A stretch of DNA of 64,000 bases from Pyxidicoccus sp. MSG2 (lineage in GTDB: Bacteria; Myxococcota; Myxococcia; Myxococcales; Myxococcaceae): assembly GCF_026626705.1 (NCBI RefSeq), contig NZ_JAPNKC010000001.1, positions 5,146,001 through 5,210,000 of the forward strand. The letters are read 5' to 3'. The position numbers and the translations under genes are program-made. The first letter of the stretch is position 1, and each line of letters starts with the position of its first letter. The notes under the pieces were generated by a model that saw only the letters and a list, made by a program, of their open reading frames with translations, was not told where the DNA came from and made no database searches. This document shows positions 33,148-42,059 of this stretch, one piece after another.

Positions 33148-34650
33148 TCAGTGCGCCGAGGCCTTCGGCGGCATCGCCGCGGGCGCACCGGAGGGCGGCG
33201 CGGGAGGCTCCGGACGCACGAGCGTGCCCGGCATCTCCGCGAGCGCGTACGTCAGCCACGCCACCGCGGCGGTGCTGCGCGCCAGGTCCTGCGGGTCCAC
33301 CTTGTCCAGCGTGTCCGCCATGGTGTGGTGCACGTCGAAGTAGCGGCTGCTGTCCACCTCCACACCGAAGAAGGGCACGCGCGCGGAAACCATGGGGCTG
33401 ATGTCCGCGCCACCCGCCTCGCGCGTGGAGAAGTTGGACGCGCCCAGCGCCACCAGCGGCGTCAGCCACGGGCGCACCAGGTCCTGGCCGCCCGCGCCCG
33501 CGCGCAGGCTGATGCCCATGGGCCGGCCACCGCCGGAGTCCATCTCCATCGCGCCCACGTGCTTGGACAACTCCGCGGCGTGGGCCTCCGCGTACGCACG
33601 CCCACCGCGCAGGCCGTTCTCCTCGTTCATGAAGAGCACCACGCGCACGGTGCGGCTCGGTGCCTTGGGCAGCTTCGCGATGAGGCGCGCGGCCTCCATC
33701 ACCATGACCACGCCGGCGCCGTCGTCATGCGCGCCGGTGCCCACGTCCCACGAGTCCAGGTGCGCGCCGATGAGGACGATTTCCTGCGGCTTCTCGCGGC
33801 CGCGAATCTCGGCGATGACGTTGGAGGAGTCCGCGTCGGGCAGCTCGGAGCAGCCGAGCACCAGCTTCACGCGCACGGAACCGCCCGCGAGCATGCGGTG
33901 GAGCTGGTCCGCTTCCTCGGTGGTGATGGCGGCGGCGGGGATGCGCGCCTCGCCGTCCTCGAAGCGTGTGGAGCCGGTGTGCGGCGTGCGCAGGGACGCG
34001 GTGGCCAGCGAGCGCACCAGCGCGCCCACGGCGCCGGCCTTGGCGGCGGCGGCGGGCCCACGGCCTCGCAGCCCGGCGAAGCGGCCGTAGTCGGCGGCCA
34101 CGGACATGGTGTGGTTGAAGAAGACAATCTTCCCCTTCACGGAGTCACCGAGCGCGGCCAGCGCGTCGAGCGACGTCACCTCCACCACCTCGGCGGTGAG
34201 GCCCTCGGGGGCGGTGGGCGGACTGCCGCCCAGGGCGAGCAGCGTGAGCGGGTGTCCGCGCGTGCGCTCCGAGGCGAGCACCTCGCCGCGCTCCTCGCCG
34301 CGGACCCAGCGCGGCACCTTGACGGGCTCGGTCCACACCTTGACCCCGTCGGCCTTGAAGCTGCGCACGGCCCACTGCACGGCGGCCTCGGCGGCCTCGG
34401 TGCCGGACAGGCGCGGGCCGATGCCGTCGGTGAGCTCGGCGAGGCGCGCGTAGGCCTGGCCTTGCGTGAGCGCGGGGCCGATGAGCTGGTCCGCGGTGGC
34501 CTGTGCATACGCGGGCGCGGCGGGCTTGATGAAGGCGGCCGGGGGACGCATGGGCGGAGGGAGGGTGGGCTTCGCGGCAACGGCCGGCGCCGCGCCCGAG
34601 AGGAGCTGGAGCGCGAGGGAGGCAGGCAGGACGAAGGAAGCGACGGGCAA
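33148..34650 (-). CDS. M28 family zinc aminopeptidase, exported
   Basis: A 500-residue secreted peptidase. I start at TTG 34650 because GGAGG lies five bases upstream and the product begins with a signal peptide (PVASFVLPASLALQLLSGA to AVAA). A PA-like insert (VEVTSLDALAALGDSVKGKIV) precedes the catalytic domain with zinc ligands in GAHLDSWDVGTGAHDDGAG, MNEENGLRGG, MEMDSGGG and the last His in VHHTMADTLDKV. It cleaves N-terminal residues from peptides in the periplasm or medium, in keeping with predation. Confidence 0.88.
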   Translation of the reverse strand: MPVASFVLPASLALQLLSGAAPAVAAKPTLPPPMRPPAAFIKPAAPAYAQATADQLIGPALTQGQAYARLAELTDGIGPRLSGTEAAEAAVQWAVRSFKADGVKVWTEPVKVPRWVRGEERGEVLASERTRGHPLTLLALGGSPPTAPEGLTAEVVEVTSLDALAALGDSVKGKIVFFNHTMSVAADYGRFAGLRGRGPAAAAKAGAVGALVRSLATASLRTPHTGSTRFEDGEARIPAAAITTEEADQLHRMLAGGSVRVKLVLGCSELPDADSSNVIAEIRGREKPQEIVLIGAHLDSWDVGTGAHDDGAGVVMVMEAARLIAKLPKAPSRTVRVVLFMNEENGLRGGRAYAEAHAAELSKHVGAMEMDSGGGRPMGISLRAGAGGQDLVRPWLTPLVALGASNFSTREAGGADISPMVSARVPFFGVEVDSSRYFDVHHTMADTLDKVDPQDLARSTAAVAWLTYALAEMPGTLVRPEPPAPPSGAPAAMPPKASAH

Positions 34651-35122
34651 GGGGACCTCCAAGGAGGCGCCCACTCTCCGCAAGTCACCGGGTGCTCGCA
34701 AGCGAGATGGCCTTCGCGCACGGTGTGCGCAAATGACGGCTGGCCGGGAAGCGGGGGTGCGAGGAGCTTGGGAATCCCAGGGGCCACCGCGCGCCGAGAG
34801 GGGGAACGCGGCGCGCGGGGCTCAACTGGGACTTCCACGGCGGTGCTGCTTTTGGGGGAGGCATTCACCGCCGCCGCGTCTCACTCCGAAGAGGAAACGT
34901 GTCAGGCACTCTGAAGGCCCTTCGAGCGAGCGTCAAGCACCCTCCCCCTCCAGGCGCACAAACGAACAGATTTGGTTCCAAATTGCGGGAACTTTACACC
35001 CGGAGTGTTTGCGGGGCTTCAATGGGCAGCATTCTCTGAGTGCAAACAACCTGATCAACGCGGCCAGACATGAAACAGGAGCCCTGTCGGGGGCCGTGTT
35101 ACAGCCCGTCCGTAGGTGAGCC
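34651..35122. other. 472-bp divergent intergenic region, AT-rich island with palindrome
   Basis: Between the M28 gene and the DUF262-HipA operon. It contains no gene I can support, and in particular no small helix-turn-helix (HipB) gene. Around 34955-35060 the base composition turns AT-richer than the surroundings, and a perfect inverted repeat ATTTGG-TT-CCAAAT lies at 34970-34983, about 140 bases before DUF262. This is the likely promoter and operator region. Confidence 0.5.
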
Positions 35123-36769
35123 ATGCCCTCGACCCTGACGCGGCGGCCGCAAGCGACGGCCTTCAGCATTGAGGACCTGCTGGACCGGGTCCGGCGCGGA
35201 GAGGTGCGCATCCCCGAGTTCCAGCGCCCGCTGAAGTGGACGGCGGAGGATGTACGCGACCTGTTCGACAGCGTGTACCGGGGGTATCCCATTGGCACGC
35301 TGCTGTTCTGGAAGCGCGAGGCGCCTGCTGCGAGCGTCAGCTTCGGGCCGGTGCGCATCGACGCGCCGTCCTCGAGCCAGGCGCTGTGGGTGGTGGACGG
35401 ACAACAGCGCATCACCGCGTTGACGGGGGTGTTGCTCCACCCCGCGGACGCGGCCCCTGATGGCTTCGCCCTCTTCTACGACCTGGAAACGGAAGAGGTC
35501 GTTTCCCAAGCCAACGGTGAGTCCCCCCCCCACTGGCTGCCGCTGAGAGTCGTTCTGGACAGCGAGCTGCTGCTGGAGTGGCTGGACCGCTATCCAGGAC
35601 GCGCGCAGAACCCGGAGCACACGCGGCGGGCCATCCGCATCGGCAAGGCCATCCGCGAGTACCAGGTTCCCGCCTACGTCGTCGAAGACGCGGAAGAGAA
35701 ATCCCTTCGCATCATCTTCAAGCGTCTGAATACGGCGGGAAATCCTCTCAGCCAGACCGAGGTCTTCAATGCGTTGTATGGAGGCACGGCGGGTTCGCGC
35801 CCCACTTCGCTGCAAGGACTTGCGGAAGACCTGCGAGCACTCGGCTTTGGAACGCTGACCGAGTCCATGATGCTCAGAGCGGTCCTCGCGGTGCGGGGAC
35901 TCGACTTCACCCAGGACTTCCAGGGGCAGCTCCGTGAGGAAGATGACCTGACGGAGACGCTTCAGGCCACGCAGCGGGCACTCCAGAGCACCATCGTCTT
36001 CCTCAAGCGTGACGCGGGCATTCCGCACCTCCTGCTCCTGCCCGAAGACATCTCCTTCTACCTGCTTGCCCGGTTCTTCCACCTGCATCCCGAGCCCTCG
36101 CCGCGCTCGCGCGAGCTGCTGGCCCGCTGGCTCTGGCGGCGCGCCACTGCATCCGTCAGCAATCTCCTCATCCCTCAAGGCGCCGCCCTGTCGTTCGACG
36201 CCTCGGACGAAGAGCGCACCGTCCAGGAGCTCCTGGCACAGGTCCCCGCTCGGCCAGGGCCGTTGGAGCAACAGCTCCCGAGCTTTCGATTCTTCGCCCT
36301 CGACACCGTCATGGGAGTCGTCGACGCGAATGCGCTGCTCTCGCTTCACCCCAGGCACCTGTTGACGGGGGCGCCGTTGGACGTGGCCGCCATGCTCGAG
36401 GAAGCAGGGCGGTCCGCCTTCCATCCCATCCTCCCCAACACGCTGACGCTCCAGCCGCAACAAACCGCATCGATGCCGCTCGTGCAGCTGACGGTGGCCA
36501 ACTACCTCTTCCACCCTCCGCAGCCAGACACTGACGCCGGGGGTGCGCTCCAGACCGAACACACACCAGGCCCGGAGACTCTCGCAAGCCACGCCCTCAC
36601 CCTGGAAGGCATCAGGCTCCTCCAGGAGAATCAGCATCGAGACTTCCTGCTCATGCGACTGGACGCCTTGAACGCGGTCACCGTTTCCTTCCTGAAGGCA
36701 CGCACGCGCTGGGACGAATCGGACCGTCCCTCCCTCCAATCACTCATCGTCGACGACGAGGAGGACTGA
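35123..36769 (+). CDS. DUF262 (GmrSD/ParB-like) protein
   Basis: A 548-residue protein with an N-terminal DUF262 domain: VRIPEFQRPLKWT (28-40), WVVDGQQRITAL (89-100) and IFKRLNTAGNPLS (198-210). These conserved motifs are shared with the GmrS half of the GmrSD type IV restriction enzyme and BrxU, where the ParB-like fold binds and hydrolyses nucleotides to control a nuclease. Here no C-terminal HNH (DUF1524) nuclease motif is seen; the second half is an unassigned helical domain. The gene contains a run of nine C at 35523-35531. It is followed one base later by hipA, so it is probably functionally tied to that kinase. Confidence 0.82.
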   Translation: MPSTLTRRPQATAFSIEDLLDRVRRGEVRIPEFQRPLKWTAEDVRDLFDSVYRGYPIGTLLFWKREAPAASVSFGPVRIDAPSSSQALWVVDGQQRITALTGVLLHPADAAPDGFALFYDLETEEVVSQANGESPPHWLPLRVVLDSELLLEWLDRYPGRAQNPEHTRRAIRIGKAIREYQVPAYVVEDAEEKSLRIIFKRLNTAGNPLSQTEVFNALYGGTAGSRPTSLQGLAEDLRALGFGTLTESMMLRAVLAVRGLDFTQDFQGQLREEDDLTETLQATQRALQSTIVFLKRDAGIPHLLLLPEDISFYLLARFFHLHPEPSPRSRELLARWLWRRATASVSNLLIPQGAALSFDASDEERTVQELLAQVPARPGPLEQQLPSFRFFALDTVMGVVDANALLSLHPRHLLTGAPLDVAAMLEEAGRSAFHPILPNTLTLQPQQTASMPLVQLTVANYLFHPPQPDTDAGGALQTEHTPGPETLASHALTLEGIRLLQENQHRDFLLMRLDALNAVTVSFLKARTRWDESDRPSLQSLIVDDEED

Positions 36770-36770
36770 C

Positions 36771-38003
36771 GTGGAACCCGCGAGCACCACGGCCGGAGTC
36801 CTCGACGTCCACCTCGGTGACGTCCACGTCGGCACGCTGACGCTGCTCGCGGACGAGCGCATCGAGTTCGTCATCTCCGAGGAGTACCGGCAGCGCTACC
36901 CGCGTCCCGTGCTGGGCCAGTCCTTCGAGGACGACCTCACGCGCCGCCAGGTGAGCCGGATGCGGCTGCCGCACTTCTTCTCCAACCTCCTGCCCGAAGG
37001 CCCCCTGCGCGAGCTCATCGCCGAGCGCGAGCACGTCTCCCGGCAGCGCGAGTTCTTCCTCATCGCCAGGCTGGGCGAGGACCTGCCCGGCGCCATCGTC
37101 GTCCGTCCCTCCGGTGTGCTCTCCCTCGTGGAGCCGGGCCCCCTCGAGGAGACCCCGTCGTCCGGCGGCCCCACGGAGGAGGAGCACCTCCGCTTCTCGC
37201 TCGCGGGCGTGCAGCTCAAGTTCTCCATGCTGCGCAAGGACCGGGGAATGACGCTTCCCACGGAAGGGCGCGGCGGAGATTGGATCGTCAAGCTCCCGGA
37301 CAATCGCTATGACCACGTCCCCGAGAACGAATACTCGATGATGACGTGGGCCCGCGCCGTCGGCATCACCGTGCCCGAGATGCGGCTGGTGAAGGTGACT
37401 GAAGTCGAAGGACTTCCCGAGGGAATCCCCCTGCGCGAGAACCTCGCCTACGCCATCCGCCGCTTCGACCGCCCCGAGCCCGGCCGCCGCATCCACATGG
37501 AGGACATGGCCCAGGTGCTCGGCCTGTACTCCGACGAGAAGTACAAGAAGTTCAACTACGAGACCGTCGCCAACGTCATCCTCAAGGTCGCTGGCCTGGA
37601 TGCGCTACACGAGTTCCTGCGCCGGCTCGTGTTCATCGTCGCCATCGGCAACGCGGACGCCCACCACAAGAACTGGTCGCTGCTCTACCCGGATGGCACG
37701 CGCGCCGTGCTGTCACCGGCCTACGACCTCGTCTCCACCATCCAGTACATCCCCAATGACGTGCTCGCGCTGAACCTCGCGAAGTCCAAGCGCTTCGAGG
37801 ACGTCTCCCTCGACAGCTTCGAGCGGCTCGCCCGGAAGCTGGGGCTCTCCCCCGACGACGTGCTGCCCGTGGTGAAGGCCACCGTGAGCGCCACGCTCGA
37901 CACGTGGTCTTCCCTCCACCCCGACCTCCCCCTGTCCGCGGACAGCAAGCAGCGCATCGAAGCTCACTGGAAGCGAGTCCCCCTGCTCCAGGGCACGCCA
38001 TGA
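36771..38003 (+). CDS. HipA-family serine/threonine kinase
   Basis: A 410-residue single-chain HipA-like kinase. Residues 10-115 form the couple_hipA domain (VLGQSFEDD, LPHFFSNLLPEGPLRELI). The kinase part has the glycine/activation loop FSLAGVQLKFS (142-152), YAIRRFDR (227-234), the catalytic loop GNADAHHKN (293-301, Asp296) and SPAYDL (315-320, Asp319). All key residues are present. HipA toxins phosphorylate aminoacyl-tRNA synthetases or similar targets to halt growth and are held by a HipB repressor; none is encoded nearby. It starts at GTG one base after the DUF262 stop and overlaps the methyltransferase by four. Confidence 0.9.
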   Translation: MEPASTTAGVLDVHLGDVHVGTLTLLADERIEFVISEEYRQRYPRPVLGQSFEDDLTRRQVSRMRLPHFFSNLLPEGPLRELIAEREHVSRQREFFLIARLGEDLPGAIVVRPSGVLSLVEPGPLEETPSSGGPTEEEHLRFSLAGVQLKFSMLRKDRGMTLPTEGRGGDWIVKLPDNRYDHVPENEYSMMTWARAVGITVPEMRLVKVTEVEGLPEGIPLRENLAYAIRRFDRPEPGRRIHMEDMAQVLGLYSDEKYKKFNYETVANVILKVAGLDALHEFLRRLVFIVAIGNADAHHKNWSLLYPDGTRAVLSPAYDLVSTIQYIPNDVLALNLAKSKRFEDVSLDSFERLARKLGLSPDDVLPVVKATVSATLDTWSSLHPDLPLSADSKQRIEAHWKRVPLLQGTP

Positions 38004-38740
38004 ACCCCGAGGCCTTCTTCACCCTCTACAGCGACCTGCCTCAGTTCGGACCCGGCAGTGCCGCGTGCACCCTCGAAGCGCTGAAGCGACTTCCCACCCT
38101 GCCCCCGTCTCCCCGCGTGGTGGACGTGGGCTGCGGCTCCGGAAGACAGACGCTCGTGCTCGCCGAAGCGCTGCGCACCCGCATCCTCGCGGTGGACCTG
38201 CACCAGCCCTATCTCGACCAGCTCGAACGCGACGCCCGGGCCCGCAGGCTGGACGCCTTCATCGAGACACGTCAGGCGGACATGGCCGCGCTCGATGTGC
38301 CCGCGGGCTCCGTGGACCTGCTCTGGTCCGAGGGCGCCATCTACCACCTGGGCTTCGGCCCGGGCCTGCGCCGCTTCCGTCCGCTGCTCGCGCCCGGCGG
38401 ACTCGCGGCCGTCACCGAGTGCACCTGGCTCACCGATGCCCGCCCCGCCGAGGCCGCCCGCTTCTGGACCGAGGGCTACCCCACCATGGGCACCACTCCG
38501 GAGAACCGCGCCACCGCCGAGGCCGAGGGCTACGAGGTGCTCGACACCTTCACCCTCCCCCACTCCGCGTGGTGGGACTACTACACGCCACTGCTCCAGC
38601 GCATGGAGCGCCTGCGCCCCACGGCGGCCCCCGCCCTGCGTGAGGTCTTCACCGCCACGGAGGAGGAAATCGCTCTCTTCCGCCGCCACGGCGACAGCTA
38701 CGGCTACGTGTTCTACCTGCTGCGCAACCGGAACACCTGA
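38000..38740 (+). CDS. class I SAM-dependent methyltransferase
   Basis: A 246-residue methyltransferase with the SAM loop VVDVGCGSGRQTLVLAE (39-55), the acidic strand end ILAVDLHQPYLDQL and motif IV-like VDLLWSEGAIYHLGF. Its ATG overlaps the hipA stop (ATGA), so it is translationally coupled. The family is broad (small molecules, proteins); no DNA-methylase NPPY or DPPY motif is present, so DNA modification is unlikely. It may modify the kinase target or simply be carried along. A hairpin begins at the base after its stop. Confidence 0.85.
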   Translation: MNPEAFFTLYSDLPQFGPGSAACTLEALKRLPTLPPSPRVVDVGCGSGRQTLVLAEALRTRILAVDLHQPYLDQLERDARARRLDAFIETRQADMAALDVPAGSVDLLWSEGAIYHLGFGPGLRRFRPLLAPGGLAAVTECTWLTDARPAEAARFWTEGYPTMGTTPENRATAEAEGYEVLDTFTLPHSAWWDYYTPLLQRMERLRPTAAPALREVFTATEEEIALFRRHGDSYGYVFYLLRNRNT

Positions 38741-38760
38741 GCGCTCGCGGTTGCGAGCGC
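38741..38760 (+). terminator. hairpin closing the DUF262-HipA-methyltransferase operon
   Basis: Perfect 8-bp stem GCGCTCGC / GCGAGCGC with loop GGTT, starting right after the TGA. The 17 bases that include the stop (CACCTGAGCGCTCGCGG, 38734-38750) are repeated directly at 38761-38777. There is no U-tract. Confidence 0.55.
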
Positions 38761-39032
38761 CACCTGAGCGCTCGCGGCCCCCCGCAAGTCCAGACGTCAG
38801 GGTTTCCCGCATTCTCATACGCAGTCGTGCGGACCCCGGCACCATGTGGTGCACGGACGCCTCCCGGCGCACAGGCCCACCGCCACGCCAGGGGTCCGTG
38901 AATTCCGGACATGCAAATTTTCCAGAAATAGTGTCTATGTCCCGATCAGACCGTTGCAATCCCACTACACCTCGTTAGCCAAGAGCCGGAGTTCCCCCCG
39001 TCGGCTCTGCTGCACCTCCCCCCAAGGGACGC

Positions 39033-40946
39033 ATGTCGATAGCGCATCGAGCTCACCGCTTCTTCGAGCTCTCCCCCGAGCCCCTCATCGTGCTCGCCTC
39101 TGATGGGCGGCTGCTCGAGGCCAACGCCGCCTGGTGCCGCCTCGTGGGCTGGTCCCTCGAAGCCCTGACCCATCAGCCCACCCGCGGCTTCATCCACCCC
39201 GACGACGTCGAAGCCCTGGACTCCCGCCTGAAGGCACTCCTCGCCGCCGGAGGCCATGCCGACCTCGCCTGTCGTTGGCGCTGCCAGGATGGCACCTGGA
39301 AATCATTGTCATGGAGCATGTCCGCCAGCGCGGGAGGCGACGAGGTCTACTGCATCGTCCGCCCGCTGGACGCGCCGCCCTCGGTGGAGGCCGCCCTCCA
39401 CCGCTCGGAGCAGAACTTCCGCAGGCTCATCGACACCGCGCCCGAGGGCATCTTCGTCCACCGCGACAACCGCTTCATCTACGCCAACCCCACCCTGCTC
39501 CAGGCGCTCGGCTATGCACATGCGGACGAGCTCATCGGCCAGTCCATCTGGGGCATCGTCCACCCGGATGACCTGGAGCTGGTGCGCCAGCGCGTGCGCA
39601 CCGCCGTCGGCGGCGAGCTGGCCCCGCTGCGGGAGATTCGCTACCTGCGCAAGGACGGCACCTCGTACGACGCGGAGAGCGTGGGCATCCCCGTCGAGTT
39701 CGACGGCGAGAAGGCCGTGGTGGTGATGTCCCGCGACGTCACCGAGCGCAAGCGCGCCCACACACAGCTCCTCCAGAACGACCGCATGGTGCTGGCGGGC
39801 ACGCTCGCCGCGGGCGTGGGCCACGAAATCAACAACCCGCTCACCTACGTGATGGCCAACCTGGACTCGGCCATGGAGGCCATGGCGCGGCTCGGCGGAG
39901 AGCTGACGCTGTCCGTCCCCGACGGCCCCGGCACCGTGGCGTGGAGCACGACGCTGCGCGAGACGGAGGCGCTGCTCAAGGAGGCCCAGGAAGGCGCCAC
40001 GCGCGTGCGCAACATCGTCCGGGACCTCAAGTTCATCTCCCGCCAGGACGCGGAGCGGCGCGAGCCGGTGGACGTGCGCGAGCCGCTCGACTTCTCCGTC
40101 AACATGGCGTCCAGCGCGCTGCGCCACCGCGCCCGGCTCATCAAGAAGTACGAGCCCGTGCCCACCGTGTACGCCGACGCGTCCCGCCTGGGGCAGGTCT
40201 TCCTCAACCTGCTGGTGAACGCCGCCCAGGCCATTCCCGACGGCAGCGCCGAGGAGCACCACATCACCGTCTGGGTCCGCCCCGGGCCCTCCGGGATGGT
40301 GGCCGTGGACGTGAGCGACTCGGGCACTGGCATTCCGCCCGACGTGCTCCCGCGCATCTTCGACCCGTTCTTCACCACCAAGCCCGTGGGCCAGGGCACG
40401 GGGCTGGGGCTGTCCATCTGCCACAGCCTCATCCGCAACCTCGGCGGCGACATCACCGTCCACAGCGAGCAGGGGAAGGGCACGACGTTCACCGTACTCC
40501 TGCCCACCGCGCCCGAGAGCCCCCGCCCCGCCGCGAAGCCGGCGGAAGCGCCCGCGCCCGCGCCCGACACCGAGCACCGGGGACAGGTGCTGGTGATTGA
40601 CGACGAGCCCCCCGTGGGCCGCTCGCTCGCGCGCATCCTCGGCGCCGCGCACAAGGTCACCGTGGTGAACAGCGGCGAGGAGGCCCTCGCGGCGCTCACC
40701 TCCGGCACGCCCTTCGACGCCGTCTTCTGTGACTTGATGATGCCGGGCATCTCCGGGATGGATGTCTACGAGCGGGTGCGCGAGGCTTCACCCGACCTGT
40801 CCCGGCGCTTCATCTTCATCACCGGCGGCTCCTACACCGCCCGTGCGCGACAGTTCCTCGAGCGGGTACCCAACCGGCAAATCGAGAAGCCCTTCGACGT
40901 GGGCTTGATTCATCAGTTCCTGGGTGAAGTGCTCGGGGCGCGGTAG
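39033..40946 (+). CDS. hybrid histidine kinase (PAS-PAS-HisKA-HATPase-REC)
   Basis: A 637-residue soluble sensor kinase. Two PAS domains (about 8-115 and 125-238) are followed by HisKA with phospho-His264 in GVGHEINNPL, the ATPase domain (NAAQAIPDG, DSGTGIPPDVLPRIFDPFFTTK, GTGLGLSICHSL), a Pro/Ala linker and a C-terminal receiver (LVIDDEPPVG, phospho-acceptor Asp567 in FCDLMMPG). It lacks membrane helices, so the signal is cytoplasmic. There is no cognate response regulator beside it; output may be by phosphorelay, as for many orphan myxobacterial kinases. AAGGGA precedes the ATG. Confidence 0.93.
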   Translation: MSIAHRAHRFFELSPEPLIVLASDGRLLEANAAWCRLVGWSLEALTHQPTRGFIHPDDVEALDSRLKALLAAGGHADLACRWRCQDGTWKSLSWSMSASAGGDEVYCIVRPLDAPPSVEAALHRSEQNFRRLIDTAPEGIFVHRDNRFIYANPTLLQALGYAHADELIGQSIWGIVHPDDLELVRQRVRTAVGGELAPLREIRYLRKDGTSYDAESVGIPVEFDGEKAVVVMSRDVTERKRAHTQLLQNDRMVLAGTLAAGVGHEINNPLTYVMANLDSAMEAMARLGGELTLSVPDGPGTVAWSTTLRETEALLKEAQEGATRVRNIVRDLKFISRQDAERREPVDVREPLDFSVNMASSALRHRARLIKKYEPVPTVYADASRLGQVFLNLLVNAAQAIPDGSAEEHHITVWVRPGPSGMVAVDVSDSGTGIPPDVLPRIFDPFFTTKPVGQGTGLGLSICHSLIRNLGGDITVHSEQGKGTTFTVLLPTAPESPRPAAKPAEAPAPAPDTEHRGQVLVIDDEPPVGRSLARILGAAHKVTVVNSGEEALAALTSGTPFDAVFCDLMMPGISGMDVYERVREASPDLSRRFIFITGGSYTARARQFLERVPNRQIEKPFDVGLIHQFLGEVLGAR

Positions 40947-40982
40947 GCCCCGAGGTGGTCTGTCCTCGAAAGGAGAAGTCTT

Positions 40983-42059
40983 TTGATTGGCGGCGGATTC
41001 GTCATCGATGCTGTAACGCACGCGTACAACCTCGACCCATCCAACTACCGCGCCGGCAAATATGCGGCGTCGCTCGCGCAGCTCATCTGGGGGCTGCACA
41101 GCGGCCTGTCGGGCGACACCCACCGCGTGCCCGAGGAGAAGCGCTTCCTCAAGAACTGGTCCGTGCAGGAGCTGGCCCACATCCTCTTCGTAGAGAGCGG
41201 CATCGACCTGGCCGTGCACCACGTGCTGCCACTGCAGACGCTCTATGGCGACGGGCTGTGCTCGTACGAGAAGACGCTCGAAATCAAGAAGCGCTACCCG
41301 GACCGCTTCCTCGTCTACGCCGGCGTGGACCCGCTGCGCGGCACCGCGGCGCTGGACGATTTGGAGAAGCAGGCCGAGGAGCTGAAGCCGAGCGGCCTGA
41401 AGCTCTACCCCGCCGCGTGGCTGGGGGACTCGTTCCGCCACACCGGCTGGCGCATGGATGACCCGAGCATCGCGTTCCCCCTCTTCGAGCGCGCGCGCAA
41501 GCTGGGCATCAAGAACCTCGCCGTCCACAAGGGCCTGCCCATGGGCGCCGTCCCGCTCGAGCCCTACAAGGTGGATGACATTGGCGGCGCGGCGGATGCC
41601 TTCCCGGACCTCAACTTCGAAATCGTCCACGGCGGCATGGCCTTCCTGGACGAGACGGGGATGCAGCTGTCGCTGTTCCCCAACGTGTATGTGAATCTGG
41701 AAGTCACGGGCGCGCTCATCGTGAAGCGCGAGCGCTGGTTCGCCGAGTCCCTCGCCGCGCTGCTGAAGTGGGCGGGCCCGGCCAAAATCATGTGGGGCTC
41801 CGGGACGGTGTTCTGCCACCCGCAGCCTGCGCTCCAGAAGTTCTGGCACGACTTCCAGTTGCCGGACGACCTGGTGAGCGTGGCGGGCATGCAGGTGACG
41901 CCCGAGGTGAAGCGCATGATTCTCTGCGACAACTACGCCCGCTACGCGGGAGTGGACGTCGAGGCCGTCAAGGCGCGCATCGCCAACGACACCTTCTCCA
42001 AGGCGCGCGCGAAGGGCGACGTCGCGCCCTACAGCTACCAGGCGGGCCTCCATGACTGA
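40983..42059 (+). CDS. amidohydrolase-2 family protein
   Basis: A 358-residue TIM-barrel hydrolase or decarboxylase of the amidohydrolase-2 type. It has VHHVLPLQTLYGDG, VYAGVDPLRGTAAL, GLKLYPAAWLGDSFR (typical Lys-containing strand), FEIVHGGMAFLDE (His ligand) and MWGSGTVFCHPQP at the usual Asp/Gly turn. The first metal motif, normally DxHxH, reads DAVTH, so one His is Val and metal binding may differ. It starts at TTG behind AAGGAG and overlaps the DUF59 gene by eight bases. Confidence 0.82.
   Translation: MIGGGFVIDAVTHAYNLDPSNYRAGKYAASLAQLIWGLHSGLSGDTHRVPEEKRFLKNWSVQELAHILFVESGIDLAVHHVLPLQTLYGDGLCSYEKTLEIKKRYPDRFLVYAGVDPLRGTAALDDLEKQAEELKPSGLKLYPAAWLGDSFRHTGWRMDDPSIAFPLFERARKLGIKNLAVHKGLPMGAVPLEPYKVDDIGGAADAFPDLNFEIVHGGMAFLDETGMQLSLFPNVYVNLEVTGALIVKRERWFAESLAALLKWAGPAKIMWGSGTVFCHPQPALQKFWHDFQLPDDLVSVAGMQVTPEVKRMILCDNYARYAGVDVEAVKARIANDTFSKARAKGDVAPYSYQAGLHD

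Noticed and set aside
38000..38740. DNA methyltransferase of a restriction-modification system
   Set aside because: No NPPY/DPPY or PC catalytic motif; sequence fits small-molecule or protein class I methyltransferases.
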